Notes: a model not told the origin generated them from the letters alone. DNA of 64,000 bases from an uncultured Bacteroidales bacterium (GCA_902768125.1 CACXKA010000003.1:124001-188000), one strand, 5' to 3'; positions 26,445-33,815 are shown, numbered from the stretch's first letter. Made by a program: numbers and translations.

Positions 26445-27758
26445 CTATAAGAACCATCCCTGATAGGCGATGCCGAGGTTGAGGCTTGGCTCGTTGTTGT
26501 ACTGGCTCTTCAGGAAGCGGTGGGAGTAGTCAGCCTTCACCACCACGCCCTTCACGGGGTGGTAGTTGATGCCCACAGCCATGCGCTTCACGTTGTTGTA
26601 GTCATATTTCTTCATGTTGCTCGACGCACAGGCATTGTACTGCTCATAGCGTCCGAACACGTAGAGTTTCTGTCCGTCGGCTCTCAGTTTCTGAATCTGC
26701 GAGAACACATCCCATCCAGCTTCCACGCCATAGGCAAAGGCGTTCTGGCTCACGGCGGTGGAGTGGTGGTAGGGCGATTTCTTGTTGATGCGGTTGTAGA
26801 TGTAGTTCAGTTGCTCCGCATCACCGATGTAGCCATAGTCAGCCTGTCCGCGCACAATCCAGTTGTGGTCGTTGTAGGTGAAGTCGAAGCTGCCCACCAC
26901 CACGGCACCCTTGTACTCGCTGTCCACGCCGTTCTTGTTCCTCGGATAGCTGTTGCCGATGCTGTGACCATAGTAGCCGCTCAGACCCAGACGCAGTCCC
27001 TTCACCGAATAGTTGTCGATGCGCAAGGAGGTGCCGTACTTCGTGGCAATCTCAAACTCCAGCGGATTGACAGCCCCCTTGTGAATCCATCCCGTCGTGG
27101 TGAAGTTGTCGGCATTCAGACCTGCCAGCAGCTGCACCTGATAGCGCCAGTCGCCAGCCCTTCCCCAGAAGTCGATACCCGTCTGATGCCAAGTGGAGGG
27201 CAGGATGGTGTTCTCACCCTCAGGACGATACACCGTGAAGAAGTTCAGGGGCTCATGGTGCGCATTGTTCAATCCCACAGGCACCACCAGATGACCGGCA
27301 CGGATGTTGGCATATTCGCCAAACGACTTCTGGATGTAGAACTGCTCCAGTTCCACCTCACCGCCTTTCTCCGTTTCTGATTCCCATTCACCACCTTCCT
27401 CATCTTCCTTCTCATAGGCGCCGCCCGTGCCGCCATGCTCAAACTCAATCTCCGTGCTCAGCGACCAACCCTTGCCGAAGTCGTAGCCCAGGTATATCAC
27501 CGCATGGGGAACGTCGAACCGTCCGTGGCTCGGGTCATCCTTATGTTCGTCCGCCAAGCTGTAGCGGCTCACGTTGTCGCTGTAGAAATTCCTTGAAAGT
27601 GCCACCTCGCCATATCCACCGATGTGGAAGCGCGAGAGCATCCGCTCCAGTTTCGCCACGCTCGTCGTGTCACTCTTGTTCGTCTGTGCCGACACACCTG
27701 CTGCCATCAAGCCCAAAACCAACGTGGCAGCCATGTTCCTAAATCCTTTTAAATCCAT
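26445..27758 (-). CDS. Outer-membrane porin-like beta-barrel protein
   Basis: 437 residues from the ATG at 27758. The longer open frame (to 27818) would start inside the promoter. Signal peptide (about 1-25), a short helical linker (SVAKLERMLSRF), then GGYGEVALSR and alternating amphipathic strands with many Tyr and Trp, ending in NLGIAYQGWFL. It resembles the OprP/OprO-type or general porin families of Bacteroidota. First gene of the leftward porin, imelysin, di-haem, CcsBA series, which suggests a role in passing iron or another metal or anion through the outer membrane. Confidence 0.85.
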   Translation of the reverse strand: MDLKGFRNMAATLVLGLMAAGVSAQTNKSDTTSVAKLERMLSRFHIGGYGEVALSRNFYSDNVSRYSLADEHKDDPSHGRFDVPHAVIYLGYDFGKGWSLSTEIEFEHGGTGGAYEKEDEEGGEWESETEKGGEVELEQFYIQKSFGEYANIRAGHLVVPVGLNNAHHEPLNFFTVYRPEGENTILPSTWHQTGIDFWGRAGDWRYQVQLLAGLNADNFTTTGWIHKGAVNPLEFEIATKYGTSLRIDNYSVKGLRLGLSGYYGHSIGNSYPRNKNGVDSEYKGAVVVGSFDFTYNDHNWIVRGQADYGYIGDAEQLNYIYNRINKKSPYHHSTAVSQNAFAYGVEAGWDVFSQIQKLRADGQKLYVFGRYEQYNACASSNMKKYDYNNVKRMAVGINYHPVKGVVVKADYSHRFLKSQYNNEPSLNLGIAYQGWFL

Positions 27759-27785
27759 AATCCCTTTGTTCACTATAAAATCGAG

Positions 27786-27795
27786 TGCAAAGTTA
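27786..27795 (-). promoter_or_regulatory. Promoter -7 element of the porin-imelysin cluster
   Basis: Minus-strand TAACTTTGCA, about 28 nt before the porin ATG. The -33 position (27816-27819) reads ATTG and lies inside the dyad described next. Confidence 0.72.
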
Positions 27796-27816
27796 CGCCC
27801 AATCTTCCACCACCAC

Positions 27817-27930
27817 AATACTCACTCTTGACCAAATCCCCCCTTCCGAGTGAGTATTTTTCCTGTTTCCATACTCATTTTCCATGCATCCATACCCACT
27901 ATCCCGTCCTCTTTACTTATTTATGAGTAT
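27817..27930. promoter_or_regulatory. Array of ATACTCA-type dyads upstream of the porin-imelysin cluster
   Basis: AATACTCACTC (27817-27827) is exactly inverted at 27848-27858 (GAGTGAGTATT). A second pair, ATACTCAT (27871-27878) and ATGAGTAT (27923-27930), uses the same core. The first arm overlaps the -33 region of the porin promoter. This is a plausible binding array for a regulator, but no regulator is identified. Confidence 0.5.
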
Positions 27931-28007
27931 GTGGAAATGAAATAAATTGGGAAAAGTTTGGCGGAGTGGGGAAGAGGAATTGAGCAAAGTAGCAGAATAC
28001 ATATAAA

Positions 28008-28097
28008 ATATAGTATAACTAAAACCTGATGCCTAAGTAGGATAGGGGAGAAACAGAAAGAGCCTGTGCGATTGCACGGGCTCTCGTGTTGTAAGAA
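28008..28097. repeat. 90-bp direct repeat, left copy (flanks DUF2442 gene)
   Basis: Identical to 28493-28582 except for one base (G at 28086, A at 28571). It contains an 11-bp stem AGAGCCTGTGC/GCACGGGCTCT with a GATT loop. In this left copy no leftward gene ends nearby that would need it, which suggests it is the duplicated one. Confidence 0.92.
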
Positions 28098-28117
28098 AAC
28101 ACTTTTTTCTGAAAATG

Positions 28118-28149
28118 TTTGGCGGTTTCGGGGAAAGGATATATCTTTG
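28118..28149 (+). promoter_or_regulatory. Promoter of the DUF2442 gene
   Basis: TTTG (28118-28121), a 20-nt spacer, TATCTTTG (28142-28149): a near-perfect Bacteroidota promoter 50 nt before the ATG. Confidence 0.82.
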
Positions 28150-28198
28150 CAAGTGAAATAGAAATCTACATCAAGAGATTATGCCCCAAATATAGGCT

Positions 28199-28471
28199 AT
28201 GTTCAACAAAGAAGGTTATTGGGATGTGGAGCCACGTATCAAATCCGTGAGTTTTCCACGCCGAGGCAAGTTTCAAGTGGAATTGCAGGATGGTAGGATA
28301 ATCATCATGCCTATTTCCGCATTCCCAAGCATCAAGAAAGTTCCATCCAAGGAGCGTGCCAACTGGTATCTGATGGGTGGAGGTGTTTCATGGGACTCTT
28401 GTCCTGAAGTGATCCATGTGGAGCAGATTTTGGGTGACTACCAAAAATATGGGCATGAACCCTCCGCATAA
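28199..28471 (+). CDS. DUF2442 domain protein
   Basis: 90 residues. The pattern RGKFQVELQDGRIIIMPISAFP, then ERANWYLMGGGVSWD and a final helix IHVEQILG, fits the small DUF2442 family, which has a compact alpha/beta fold. Members are often found beside DUF4160 proteins in toxin-antitoxin-like pairs or alone in accessory DNA; function is not settled. No DUF4160 partner is visible. The gene has its own promoter and sits alone between two copies of a 90-bp repeat, as if inserted or duplicated as a cassette. Confidence 0.8.
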   Translation: MFNKEGYWDVEPRIKSVSFPRRGKFQVELQDGRIIIMPISAFPSIKKVPSKERANWYLMGGGVSWDSCPEVIHVEQILGDYQKYGHEPSA

Positions 28472-28492
28472 TGTATACTTAATTGGATAAAT

Positions 28493-28582
28493 ATATAGTA
28501 TAACTAAAACCTGATGCCTAAGTAGGATAGGGGAGAAACAGAAAGAGCCTGTGCGATTGCACGGGCTCTCATGTTGTAAGAA
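28493..28582. repeat. 90-bp direct repeat, right copy
   Basis: Right copy of the repeat at 28008-28097, 485 bp away. It lies just past the end of the leftward operon at 28658. Confidence 0.92.
28532..28570 (-). terminator. Probable terminator of the restriction-like operon
   Basis: The hairpin of the right repeat copy reads on the minus strand AGAGCCCGTGC-loop-GCACAGGCTCT followed by TTCTGTTTCT. It lies about 90 nt after the stop codon of the PUA-like gene. Confidence 0.6.
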
Positions 28583-28657
28583 GATGATTGAGAAAATGAA
28601 ATCAATATTCAATATCTCAATATAGATACTTTCTATTTTTCTGTATTCTTATTGAAG

Positions 28658-29530
28658 TCATTCTTTTTCTTTACTCCAAAGTTCCAACAGCTGTTCACCC
28701 ACATCGCTTGAAAGCAGAGCACCAGAATGTCCTTTTCCCCATTCAAACGAAGGGATGGCTTCTTTTAGTTTTTCAAGAGACAAAGAAGGGACTTTCTCTG
28801 GTTTCACGGGATTCATGCAAAGCAAATCCACATACATTCTCCGTTTGGTGGAACCAGCCCAATCATCTGAAGGGTATGGGTCTGACAAGAACTGTCCGTT
28901 GAACACAATGCCAGCCTTGTCATCGCCCACGCGCATCATGTAGAAGGAATCTCCCCTTCGAGCCTCTTCCCATTCATAGATGCTCCAATTCATACGGAAC
29001 ATTCCGTTCTGCATGTTTTCCACACAAGCCTCATAGTCCTTCTCCGTGAAAGAGCTGATGGCTGGATTCCAACGCATCAGATACCGCTTCGGCTCCTTTG
29101 GCACAGGCAGCACCTCAAAGGAAATCTCCCATAGACAGCTGTCACCATTTGACGCTGGAATGATGGGCAGACCTGATCCTTGATAATTGAAACGGACAGT
29201 CGGCTCCATATCCACTCCGATAATCTTCGCCAAACAGTATTTGTCGCTTTCAGTCAGCACCAAGAATTGCAGAGAGTTCTTGATGACATAAGGGAACTCA
29301 CCATGATTATATAGATAGCAAGCATGATACGTGGTGGGCTTCTCATCAACGACTAATATCAAATGACCTTCAACGGTCTCCAGCATGTCATTCTGATTAT
29401 CTTCGCCGAGTTGCATGACAATGTGCGTGACCTCACCCTTGAGAACCCGGTCAATCACACCAGGACTCACCTCAACCGTCATCGCAACCTCATTGATGTC
29501 AACCTCTTTGTTTTTGTCTTCTGCTTCCAT
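28658..29530 (-). CDS. Protein of two possible PUA/EVE-like domains, restriction-associated
   Basis: 290 residues, no signal peptide. The C-terminal half (about 148-285) has the layout of an EVE/PUA-like domain: KRYLMRWNPAIS, WSIYEW, RGDSFYMMRVGDDKAGIVFNG, then SDPYPSDDWAGS and a final SFEWGKGHSGALL. The N-terminal half (about 15-140; GVIDRVLKGEVTHIV, GEFPYVIKN, CLWEISFE) could be an ASCH/PUA-type fold. Such domains read modified bases in DNA or RNA and often accompany restriction genes. Neither assignment is firm without a profile search. Last gene of a three-gene leftward operon, 68 nt after the methyltransferase fusion. Confidence 0.55.
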   Translation of the reverse strand: MEAEDKNKEVDINEVAMTVEVSPGVIDRVLKGEVTHIVMQLGEDNQNDMLETVEGHLILVVDEKPTTYHACYLYNHGEFPYVIKNSLQFLVLTESDKYCLAKIIGVDMEPTVRFNYQGSGLPIIPASNGDSCLWEISFEVLPVPKEPKRYLMRWNPAISSFTEKDYEACVENMQNGMFRMNWSIYEWEEARRGDSFYMMRVGDDKAGIVFNGQFLSDPYPSDDWAGSTKRRMYVDLLCMNPVKPEKVPSLSLEKLKEAIPSFEWGKGHSGALLSSDVGEQLLELWSKEKE

Positions 29531-29598
29531 AGGCTTATTGTTTTTTACGGATAATACTATCCGAATAAATCATTCAAATCTTCATCGTTTAATCTTCT

Positions 29599-32082
29599 CT
29601 ATTTTAAGAAGCCTAAGACATAGACCATCGGCCTCATTTTGTCAGCTAAAGCTTTGTAGAGCACATTGAAATCGTCCAGTTGGTTCTTTCCGTATTCTTT
29701 TGCAAGTGCTTTTATCTGATACCAACCACAATCCCAATTCATAATCTGATAATCTGGATTACCACCATTGAATAACTCTCGGAACGGGAAGGTAGAACAT
29801 ACGATTTCATTAGCCTTGTCAAGAACTGCATGTGCTTGTGAAGAAAGGATTGTAGCTTGGAGCTTTTGATAGACGAACCGATCTTTTGCCGTTCTTGCAT
29901 CATTATAGCATTCGTCCAATTGATGGTCACTTGCCAACTGTAGAATTTCCTCCTTGCTCATCCAGAAGAACTCGTTATAGATATTCCATGTCTTGCCCTT
30001 GAACTCTATTTGCCGTAATGAAGACTGATTACTGGAGGTATTAAAGAGGGAAAAGATAATGGCATCGTTTACAAACTCTTGGAATTGAGGATGTGTTTCA
30101 TCCGGAGCCAGATATTCGTCCTTTGAATTTACCCAATTCTTTTCAATAAGTTTACGAGCCGCAAACAATGATACTACACGTTCATAGTTTGCAGGCATAA
30201 TGGAAAGACCATTTGCATTGGATGAGTCACAAGTTGTAAAAATCGCCACTTTAAGCTGATTTTGGTCAACGCTGTTGCCCATATTTGAATAGCACCCCAA
30301 GGCATTCTGATTAATTTTCGTATTACAGTTTTTACCCTCTTTGACAGACAATGCACTTGAGAAAGTCGGTTTTTCCACTACGCTAATTCCCTTTATTTGT
30401 TTCTTTATCCATTCTTTGGCAGAATCTTTACCGTCAATATTATAGACATCCTTGCGCCCGATAGGTTGAATTTCTCCGTCAACCTCATCTATCAATTCAA
30501 AAGAGAAACTTTCTTTATTAACAGTTTCTCCAGATTTCCAAATAGAGAATGAGATGCCCCAATTATCTGATACGTCGGCAAAGTGACTTGCTTTAAATTG
30601 GCATGCACTTGCATAAGCGAATTCTTTCAAAAAGTGTTTTCTAAACACCGCCCAAGCAGGTCCTGTTAAGAACAAAGGTGGTGAGTATAGACCGATATGG
30701 CATTTTGTTAAATGGAAGACCTGCTTAATCCGCATTATACGATACAAGAATTGCGCATATAAATTTTTGCTGGCATTATCCATGCCATCTCTAACCATAT
30801 TCTTCTTAACGGCAGTATCACAAGAACCAGTGCCCTTAGTGTTGTCAGCCCCCTTACCAAAATCACTGCTTGATGTCGCATATGGTGGGTTAAGGAAGAA
30901 CACTATGGGCTTGTCTTGTTTGAGAGCTTCGTAAAGTCCCTGTGGTATTTTAGATTGATACTGTACAATGTCATCTGGACTTGGTATATAATCATTCAAA
31001 AAGTCAAATTGGAATTTGGTAGCTTCAGGGTTATAGTTTGCTCCCATATCCAATTCACTTTGGAAAAGTGTTGAGCAGTATAATTCTCCGAAGTGATAGT
31101 CTCGCGTCAGATTACCCGTTCCCCAACAGTTATCCCAAACTACATATTGCTCTTTCCATTCTTCGCCCAACTCGCGTTCAAGCATTTGGTGTGCATAGTC
31201 CACAAAGAGCGTTGGGGTCCAGAAATCACCTTTCATTCGTCTGTCTGCGTCTTCAATCAGACGATCAGCAATACTGGTCATTCTTGTCTTCTCTTGCGGC
31301 GTATAGTTTCTATCGAAATAACCGAAGAAAGACTTGAAATTACTGCCATCCATGTTCACGTTGGTGCCATTGCATACGAGGATATTGGGCTTGGTGGGAT
31401 GTTGGTAATAGTTGGTTGGGTCATTTAGTACCCCCATAAAGATACCCACCAAATCATGTCCGTTCAGTTTGTTTTTGCCTTTAAGGACATTCTTGCAGAA
31501 GTAGTCAAAGATATTGGAGATATTATGCTCGGTAACTCTGACGTATCGTTGAATATTACATGCCAAGTCTCGTATCTTTTCGGCAACTGCCTTGAAACTG
31601 AAATTCTCATCAATATTAAAAACAAATGGATTGATGTCAGCATCAATGGCGATTTTGACAACCAACTCGGGATAATTAAGGTGTGCTTGTGACGGAGCGG
31701 TTTCCCAATCCACATCTTCATCCAGATATTTCAACAGGGGATTGGTCTGAAGGGCAAAACATTCGTTTTTATCCCCTACAAGACAAACATTCGGTATAAT
31801 CTTTCCGTCCAACTCGAACTTCTTCAAATACCAAATAACTTGTATGAGCACTTTCGCTTTACCTGCTTTGTCGTTCAGCAGTTCATCCAGTTTGTACTCA
31901 ATAATCAAACGGAACTTATTACCGTTGACAACAGGTTCCATATATCCGTCACATTTGAACGGGTAGGTGTAATCGGTATTTGGGAAGTAAAGGGTCAAGC
32001 CGTTCTTATACGGAGTTTCAACACCTCTTTCATCAATTACATCTTTTATGGCATCGTAAAACTTGCTTCTGCTCATAAACAA
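29599..32082 (-). CDS. Type IIG-like fusion: PD-(D/E)xK nuclease and N6-adenine DNA methyltransferase
   Basis: 827 residues. Near the N-terminus a nuclease core is visible: Asp45, then Glu62-x-Lys64 in LIIEYKLDE. A helical region follows. The methyltransferase part has motif X GDFWTP (285-290), the AdoMet motif I WDNCWGTGNL (316-325) and the catalytic motif IV NPPY (398-401), which marks gamma-class N6-adenine enzymes. The C-terminal 400 residues may contain the target-recognition part. A nuclease and methyltransferase in one chain is the type IIG plan. Base composition is visibly more AT-rich than the flanking core genes, suggesting transfer. Middle gene of a leftward three-gene operon. Confidence 0.82.
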   Translation of the reverse strand: MFMSRSKFYDAIKDVIDERGVETPYKNGLTLYFPNTDYTYPFKCDGYMEPVVNGNKFRLIIEYKLDELLNDKAGKAKVLIQVIWYLKKFELDGKIIPNVCLVGDKNECFALQTNPLLKYLDEDVDWETAPSQAHLNYPELVVKIAIDADINPFVFNIDENFSFKAVAEKIRDLACNIQRYVRVTEHNISNIFDYFCKNVLKGKNKLNGHDLVGIFMGVLNDPTNYYQHPTKPNILVCNGTNVNMDGSNFKSFFGYFDRNYTPQEKTRMTSIADRLIEDADRRMKGDFWTPTLFVDYAHQMLERELGEEWKEQYVVWDNCWGTGNLTRDYHFGELYCSTLFQSELDMGANYNPEATKFQFDFLNDYIPSPDDIVQYQSKIPQGLYEALKQDKPIVFFLNPPYATSSSDFGKGADNTKGTGSCDTAVKKNMVRDGMDNASKNLYAQFLYRIMRIKQVFHLTKCHIGLYSPPLFLTGPAWAVFRKHFLKEFAYASACQFKASHFADVSDNWGISFSIWKSGETVNKESFSFELIDEVDGEIQPIGRKDVYNIDGKDSAKEWIKKQIKGISVVEKPTFSSALSVKEGKNCNTKINQNALGCYSNMGNSVDQNQLKVAIFTTCDSSNANGLSIMPANYERVVSLFAARKLIEKNWVNSKDEYLAPDETHPQFQEFVNDAIIFSLFNTSSNQSSLRQIEFKGKTWNIYNEFFWMSKEEILQLASDHQLDECYNDARTAKDRFVYQKLQATILSSQAHAVLDKANEIVCSTFPFRELFNGGNPDYQIMNWDCGWYQIKALAKEYGKNQLDDFNVLYKALADKMRPMVYVLGFLK

Positions 32083-32145
32083 TAATATTAAATCATGTCA
32101 CCCTCTTTCGTTAAACTTGTCAATTTGGAACCGCTTGATCCCCAC

Positions 32146-33102
32146 TCACATCTTCTTTATTATTGGCTTAAAGAACAATATGAACTTCTCCGTATACTCT
32201 TTGTACCAACTAAAGATTTCTTCTCGCGATAACGGATTGTTCAGGTCACCATTCTTATATATGTCAATGGTAGAAGCTTTCTTGTTATCAAGTCTTCTCC
32301 ATGTAAGTTTGATTCCAATGTGCGCTTCTGCTTCTTCCTTGTATTTTATTAAAGCATCGAAAGACTTTTTTTCGGCGTCGTCTGACATATAGAGCTGTAT
32401 AGTGGCCTTCTGTTCTCGCTTATTAAGGAGAAGAGAAATATGTATACCACCTTTGCCAATGGCAATACTCATCCAATGGTCATATGATGCGCTTCGTGTA
32501 CGGAATAGCTTCGACGGATTGTTTTTCATATATTCAACGAAAGCATTCCAATACTCATAGTTAAATTCTTCACCTTCGGAGCGACCTTCACTTGAAGCCT
32601 GAGAGCTTCTTACATCTTTTGACCAACCATTTGGTTTGGCAATGACGTTGAACATTGGAGCCGCAGGGCTATCACCAATCTTAATTAGTTCAATCTCTAC
32701 ACCAAAGAAGTTAAACTCTTTGTCGGTTATTCGGTTTAGCCAATCTATTACGGCACGATGCTCTTCAGTGAAATGTTCGGCTATCCAGATGATTGTGACG
32801 GCATCCAAGCCTGCAGCGTAAGTTAGTATCTGACCGAGGTGGTTGTGGTCTGTCTTCTCTAACTGATTCTCTATTAGCACATATTTGTCTGTGCCAGGGT
32901 CTACACAGAGGATGTCAGCCCTAAATGGACCAACATGCTCCTCCTGAGCTTTCACCTCCAGTTCATTCATGCCGAGTGCGTCTGCAAGCAGAGATATATT
33001 TTCCTCCGAAGCAAGCCAAGGCGTAAAGTCGCTGGCCTCGTTCTGCCAACAAGAACGTAGGTCGATCTTTGTAATCTTTGATAGTTTTATAGACACAGCC
33101 AT
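32146..33102 (-). CDS. DUF4268 protein with PD-(D/E)xK-like nuclease core
   Basis: 318 residues. The N-terminal half carries FRADILCVD (Asp63) and VLIENQLEKTDHNHLGQILTYAAG, the D...ExQ form of the PD-(D/E)xK motif with Glu78 and Gln80, typical of nuclease-like domains in front of DUF4268. The C-terminal half (about 175-318) is the DUF4268 region (FNYEYWNAFVEYMKNN, then HISLLLNKREQKA). Gln in place of the usual Lys occurs in active members of this superfamily, so activity is possible. First gene of the operon; the ATG at 33102 follows a strong hairpin by 5 nt. Role inferred: a second effector or accessory subunit of a restriction system. Confidence 0.8.
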   Translation of the reverse strand: MAVSIKLSKITKIDLRSCWQNEASDFTPWLASEENISLLADALGMNELEVKAQEEHVGPFRADILCVDPGTDKYVLIENQLEKTDHNHLGQILTYAAGLDAVTIIWIAEHFTEEHRAVIDWLNRITDKEFNFFGVEIELIKIGDSPAAPMFNVIAKPNGWSKDVRSSQASSEGRSEGEEFNYEYWNAFVEYMKNNPSKLFRTRSASYDHWMSIAIGKGGIHISLLLNKREQKATIQLYMSDDAEKKSFDALIKYKEEAEAHIGIKLTWRRLDNKKASTIDIYKNGDLNNPLSREEIFSWYKEYTEKFILFFKPIIKKM

Positions 33103-33107
33103 AATTC

Positions 33108-33143
33108 GATTGATAGTTTAGGTTAGTGCACCAACTATCAATC
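33108..33143 (-). promoter_or_regulatory. Hairpin next to the DUF4268 start codon
   Basis: GATTGATAGTT (33108-33118) is perfectly inverted at 33133-33143, with a 14-nt loop that contains GGT..ACC pairing. In the leftward mRNA the 3' side of the stem ends 5 nt before the ATG at 33102, so it covers the ribosome binding region. Confidence 0.72.
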
Positions 33144-33180
33144 ACGCCATGGCGCATAAAAAGAGCGCGATGCCCTTAAT

Positions 33181-33411
33181 GCGCATAGCAAGAGGTGAAA
33201 GCGTAGGAATACTTTTGGAACCCCTGTAGCAAGAGGTGAAAGCGTAGGAATACTTTTGGAACCCCTGTCTGTCATAAGTTGCACCACGCTCAAAGCGTGT
33301 GCGTCACTAAAAGACAGAACAGGTGGTTACCATTTACGACCCACCTGTCACTTATTATTGTCGTGCTTGTTATACCAATTTGAGTTTCCTACGCTTTTCT
33401 TGGCTATGCGC
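33181..33411. repeat. 230-bp structured element with terminal inverted repeats
   Basis: The left end (33181-33209) reads GCGCATAGC...AAAGCGTAGGAA and is inverted at the right end (33386-33411), allowing a small internal gap. Inside are two more dyads: GCAcCACGCT/AGCGTGTGC enclosed by CTGTCT/AGACAG (about 33265-33320), and ACAGGTGG/CCACCTGT (about 33320-33353). It may be a MITE-like element or a structured RNA segment in the leader of the leftward operon. Confidence 0.65.
33187..33268. repeat. Perfect 41-bp tandem duplication
   Basis: 33187-33227 and 33228-33268 are identical. The unit starts AGCAAGAGGTGAAAGCGTAG and includes part of the left terminal inverted repeat. Confidence 0.95.
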
Positions 33412-33460
33412 GAAATAATAGTGATGCATTGTTAGTCCGGATTTCTCCCCGAACCGTTGG

Positions 33461-33491
33461 CAAAAGTACGAAGAATGTTTGGAATGACAAA
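33461..33491 (-). promoter_or_regulatory. Probable promoter of the restriction-like operon
   Basis: Minus-strand TTTG (33488-33491), a 19-nt spacer and TACTTTTG (33461-33468). Transcription would begin near 33455, giving a leader of about 350 nt before the DUF4268 gene. Confidence 0.72.
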
Positions 33492-33514
33492 AGAATTTGC
33501 TGATTTTTTTCAGT

Positions 33515-33545
33515 CTCCTCCTCTATAGAGGAGGAGAAGTTTTTT
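33515..33545 (+). terminator. Perfect 22-bp palindrome followed by a T-run
   Basis: CTCCTCCTCTATAGAGGAGGAG (33515-33536) is self-complementary, followed by AAGTTTTTT on the plus strand. It has the form of a rightward terminator, although no rightward gene ends nearby; it may insulate the two divergent promoters. Confidence 0.6.
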
Positions 33546-33601
33546 CAGTGGAATCTGAACTTAACGGTAAACCTCGTAAAAGTCATTTTTTTAGGTTTTC
33601 A

Positions 33602-33633
33602 TTTGGAACATATTGAGAAAAATCGTATCTTTG
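33602..33633 (+). promoter_or_regulatory. Rightward promoter in front of the small-RNA candidate
   Basis: TTTG (33602-33605), a 20-nt spacer, TATCTTTG (33626-33633). Confidence 0.8.
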
Positions 33634-33639
33634 CATGCC

Positions 33640-33734
33640 CCAGGCGGGTAGTTTAAGGAGGGTTTGCCTTACTTTATGAAAAGAGACATATAATTGGGAA
33701 CGAAAACTCGTATTCGTTCCCAATTTTTTTTTTT
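33640..33734 (+). ncRNA. Candidate small RNA or transcription attenuator (about 95 nt)
   Basis: A strong promoter ends at 33633 and a very strong terminator begins at 33692: 13 perfect base pairs (33692-33704 with 33713-33725), an 8-nt loop and 11 T residues. No convincing coding frame fits between; the only ATG gives a five-codon peptide (MKRDI). Either this is a stand-alone small RNA or an attenuated leader of the replication genes to the right. Confidence 0.6.
33692..33734 (+). terminator. Very strong intrinsic terminator
   Basis: AATTGGGAACGAA pairs with TTCGTTCCCAATT, followed by an uninterrupted T tract to 33734. Confidence 0.95.
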
Positions 33735-33815
33735 GCGAGTAAACCTCAGACAGCATAATGCCCTAATAGTACATTCTTCCCCGACGAGCAATTCCGCTTT
33801 GTAGGTAAAAAGAGA

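Noticed and set aside
28008-28582. Insertion sequence or integron cassette
   Set aside because: There is no transposase, integrase or typical terminal inverted repeat; only direct repeats around one gene are shown, so a mobile-element type is not assigned.
32963-33157. 64-codon leftward frame overlapping the DUF4268 start
   Set aside because: It runs out of frame through the DUF4268 N-terminus, lacks any family signature and includes the hairpin; treated as chance.
33187-33268. CRISPR array
   Set aside because: The two 41-bp units are directly adjacent with no spacer between them, and no cas gene is near.
33515-33545. Terminator of a rightward gene inside the 33.1-33.5 kb gap
   Set aside because: The hairpin and T-run are real, but no rightward coding frame or promoter precedes it in the gap, so no gene is claimed.
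33640-33734. tRNA or known housekeeping RNA
   Set aside because: No cloverleaf or T-loop sequence can be drawn, and no known RNA family was recognised.
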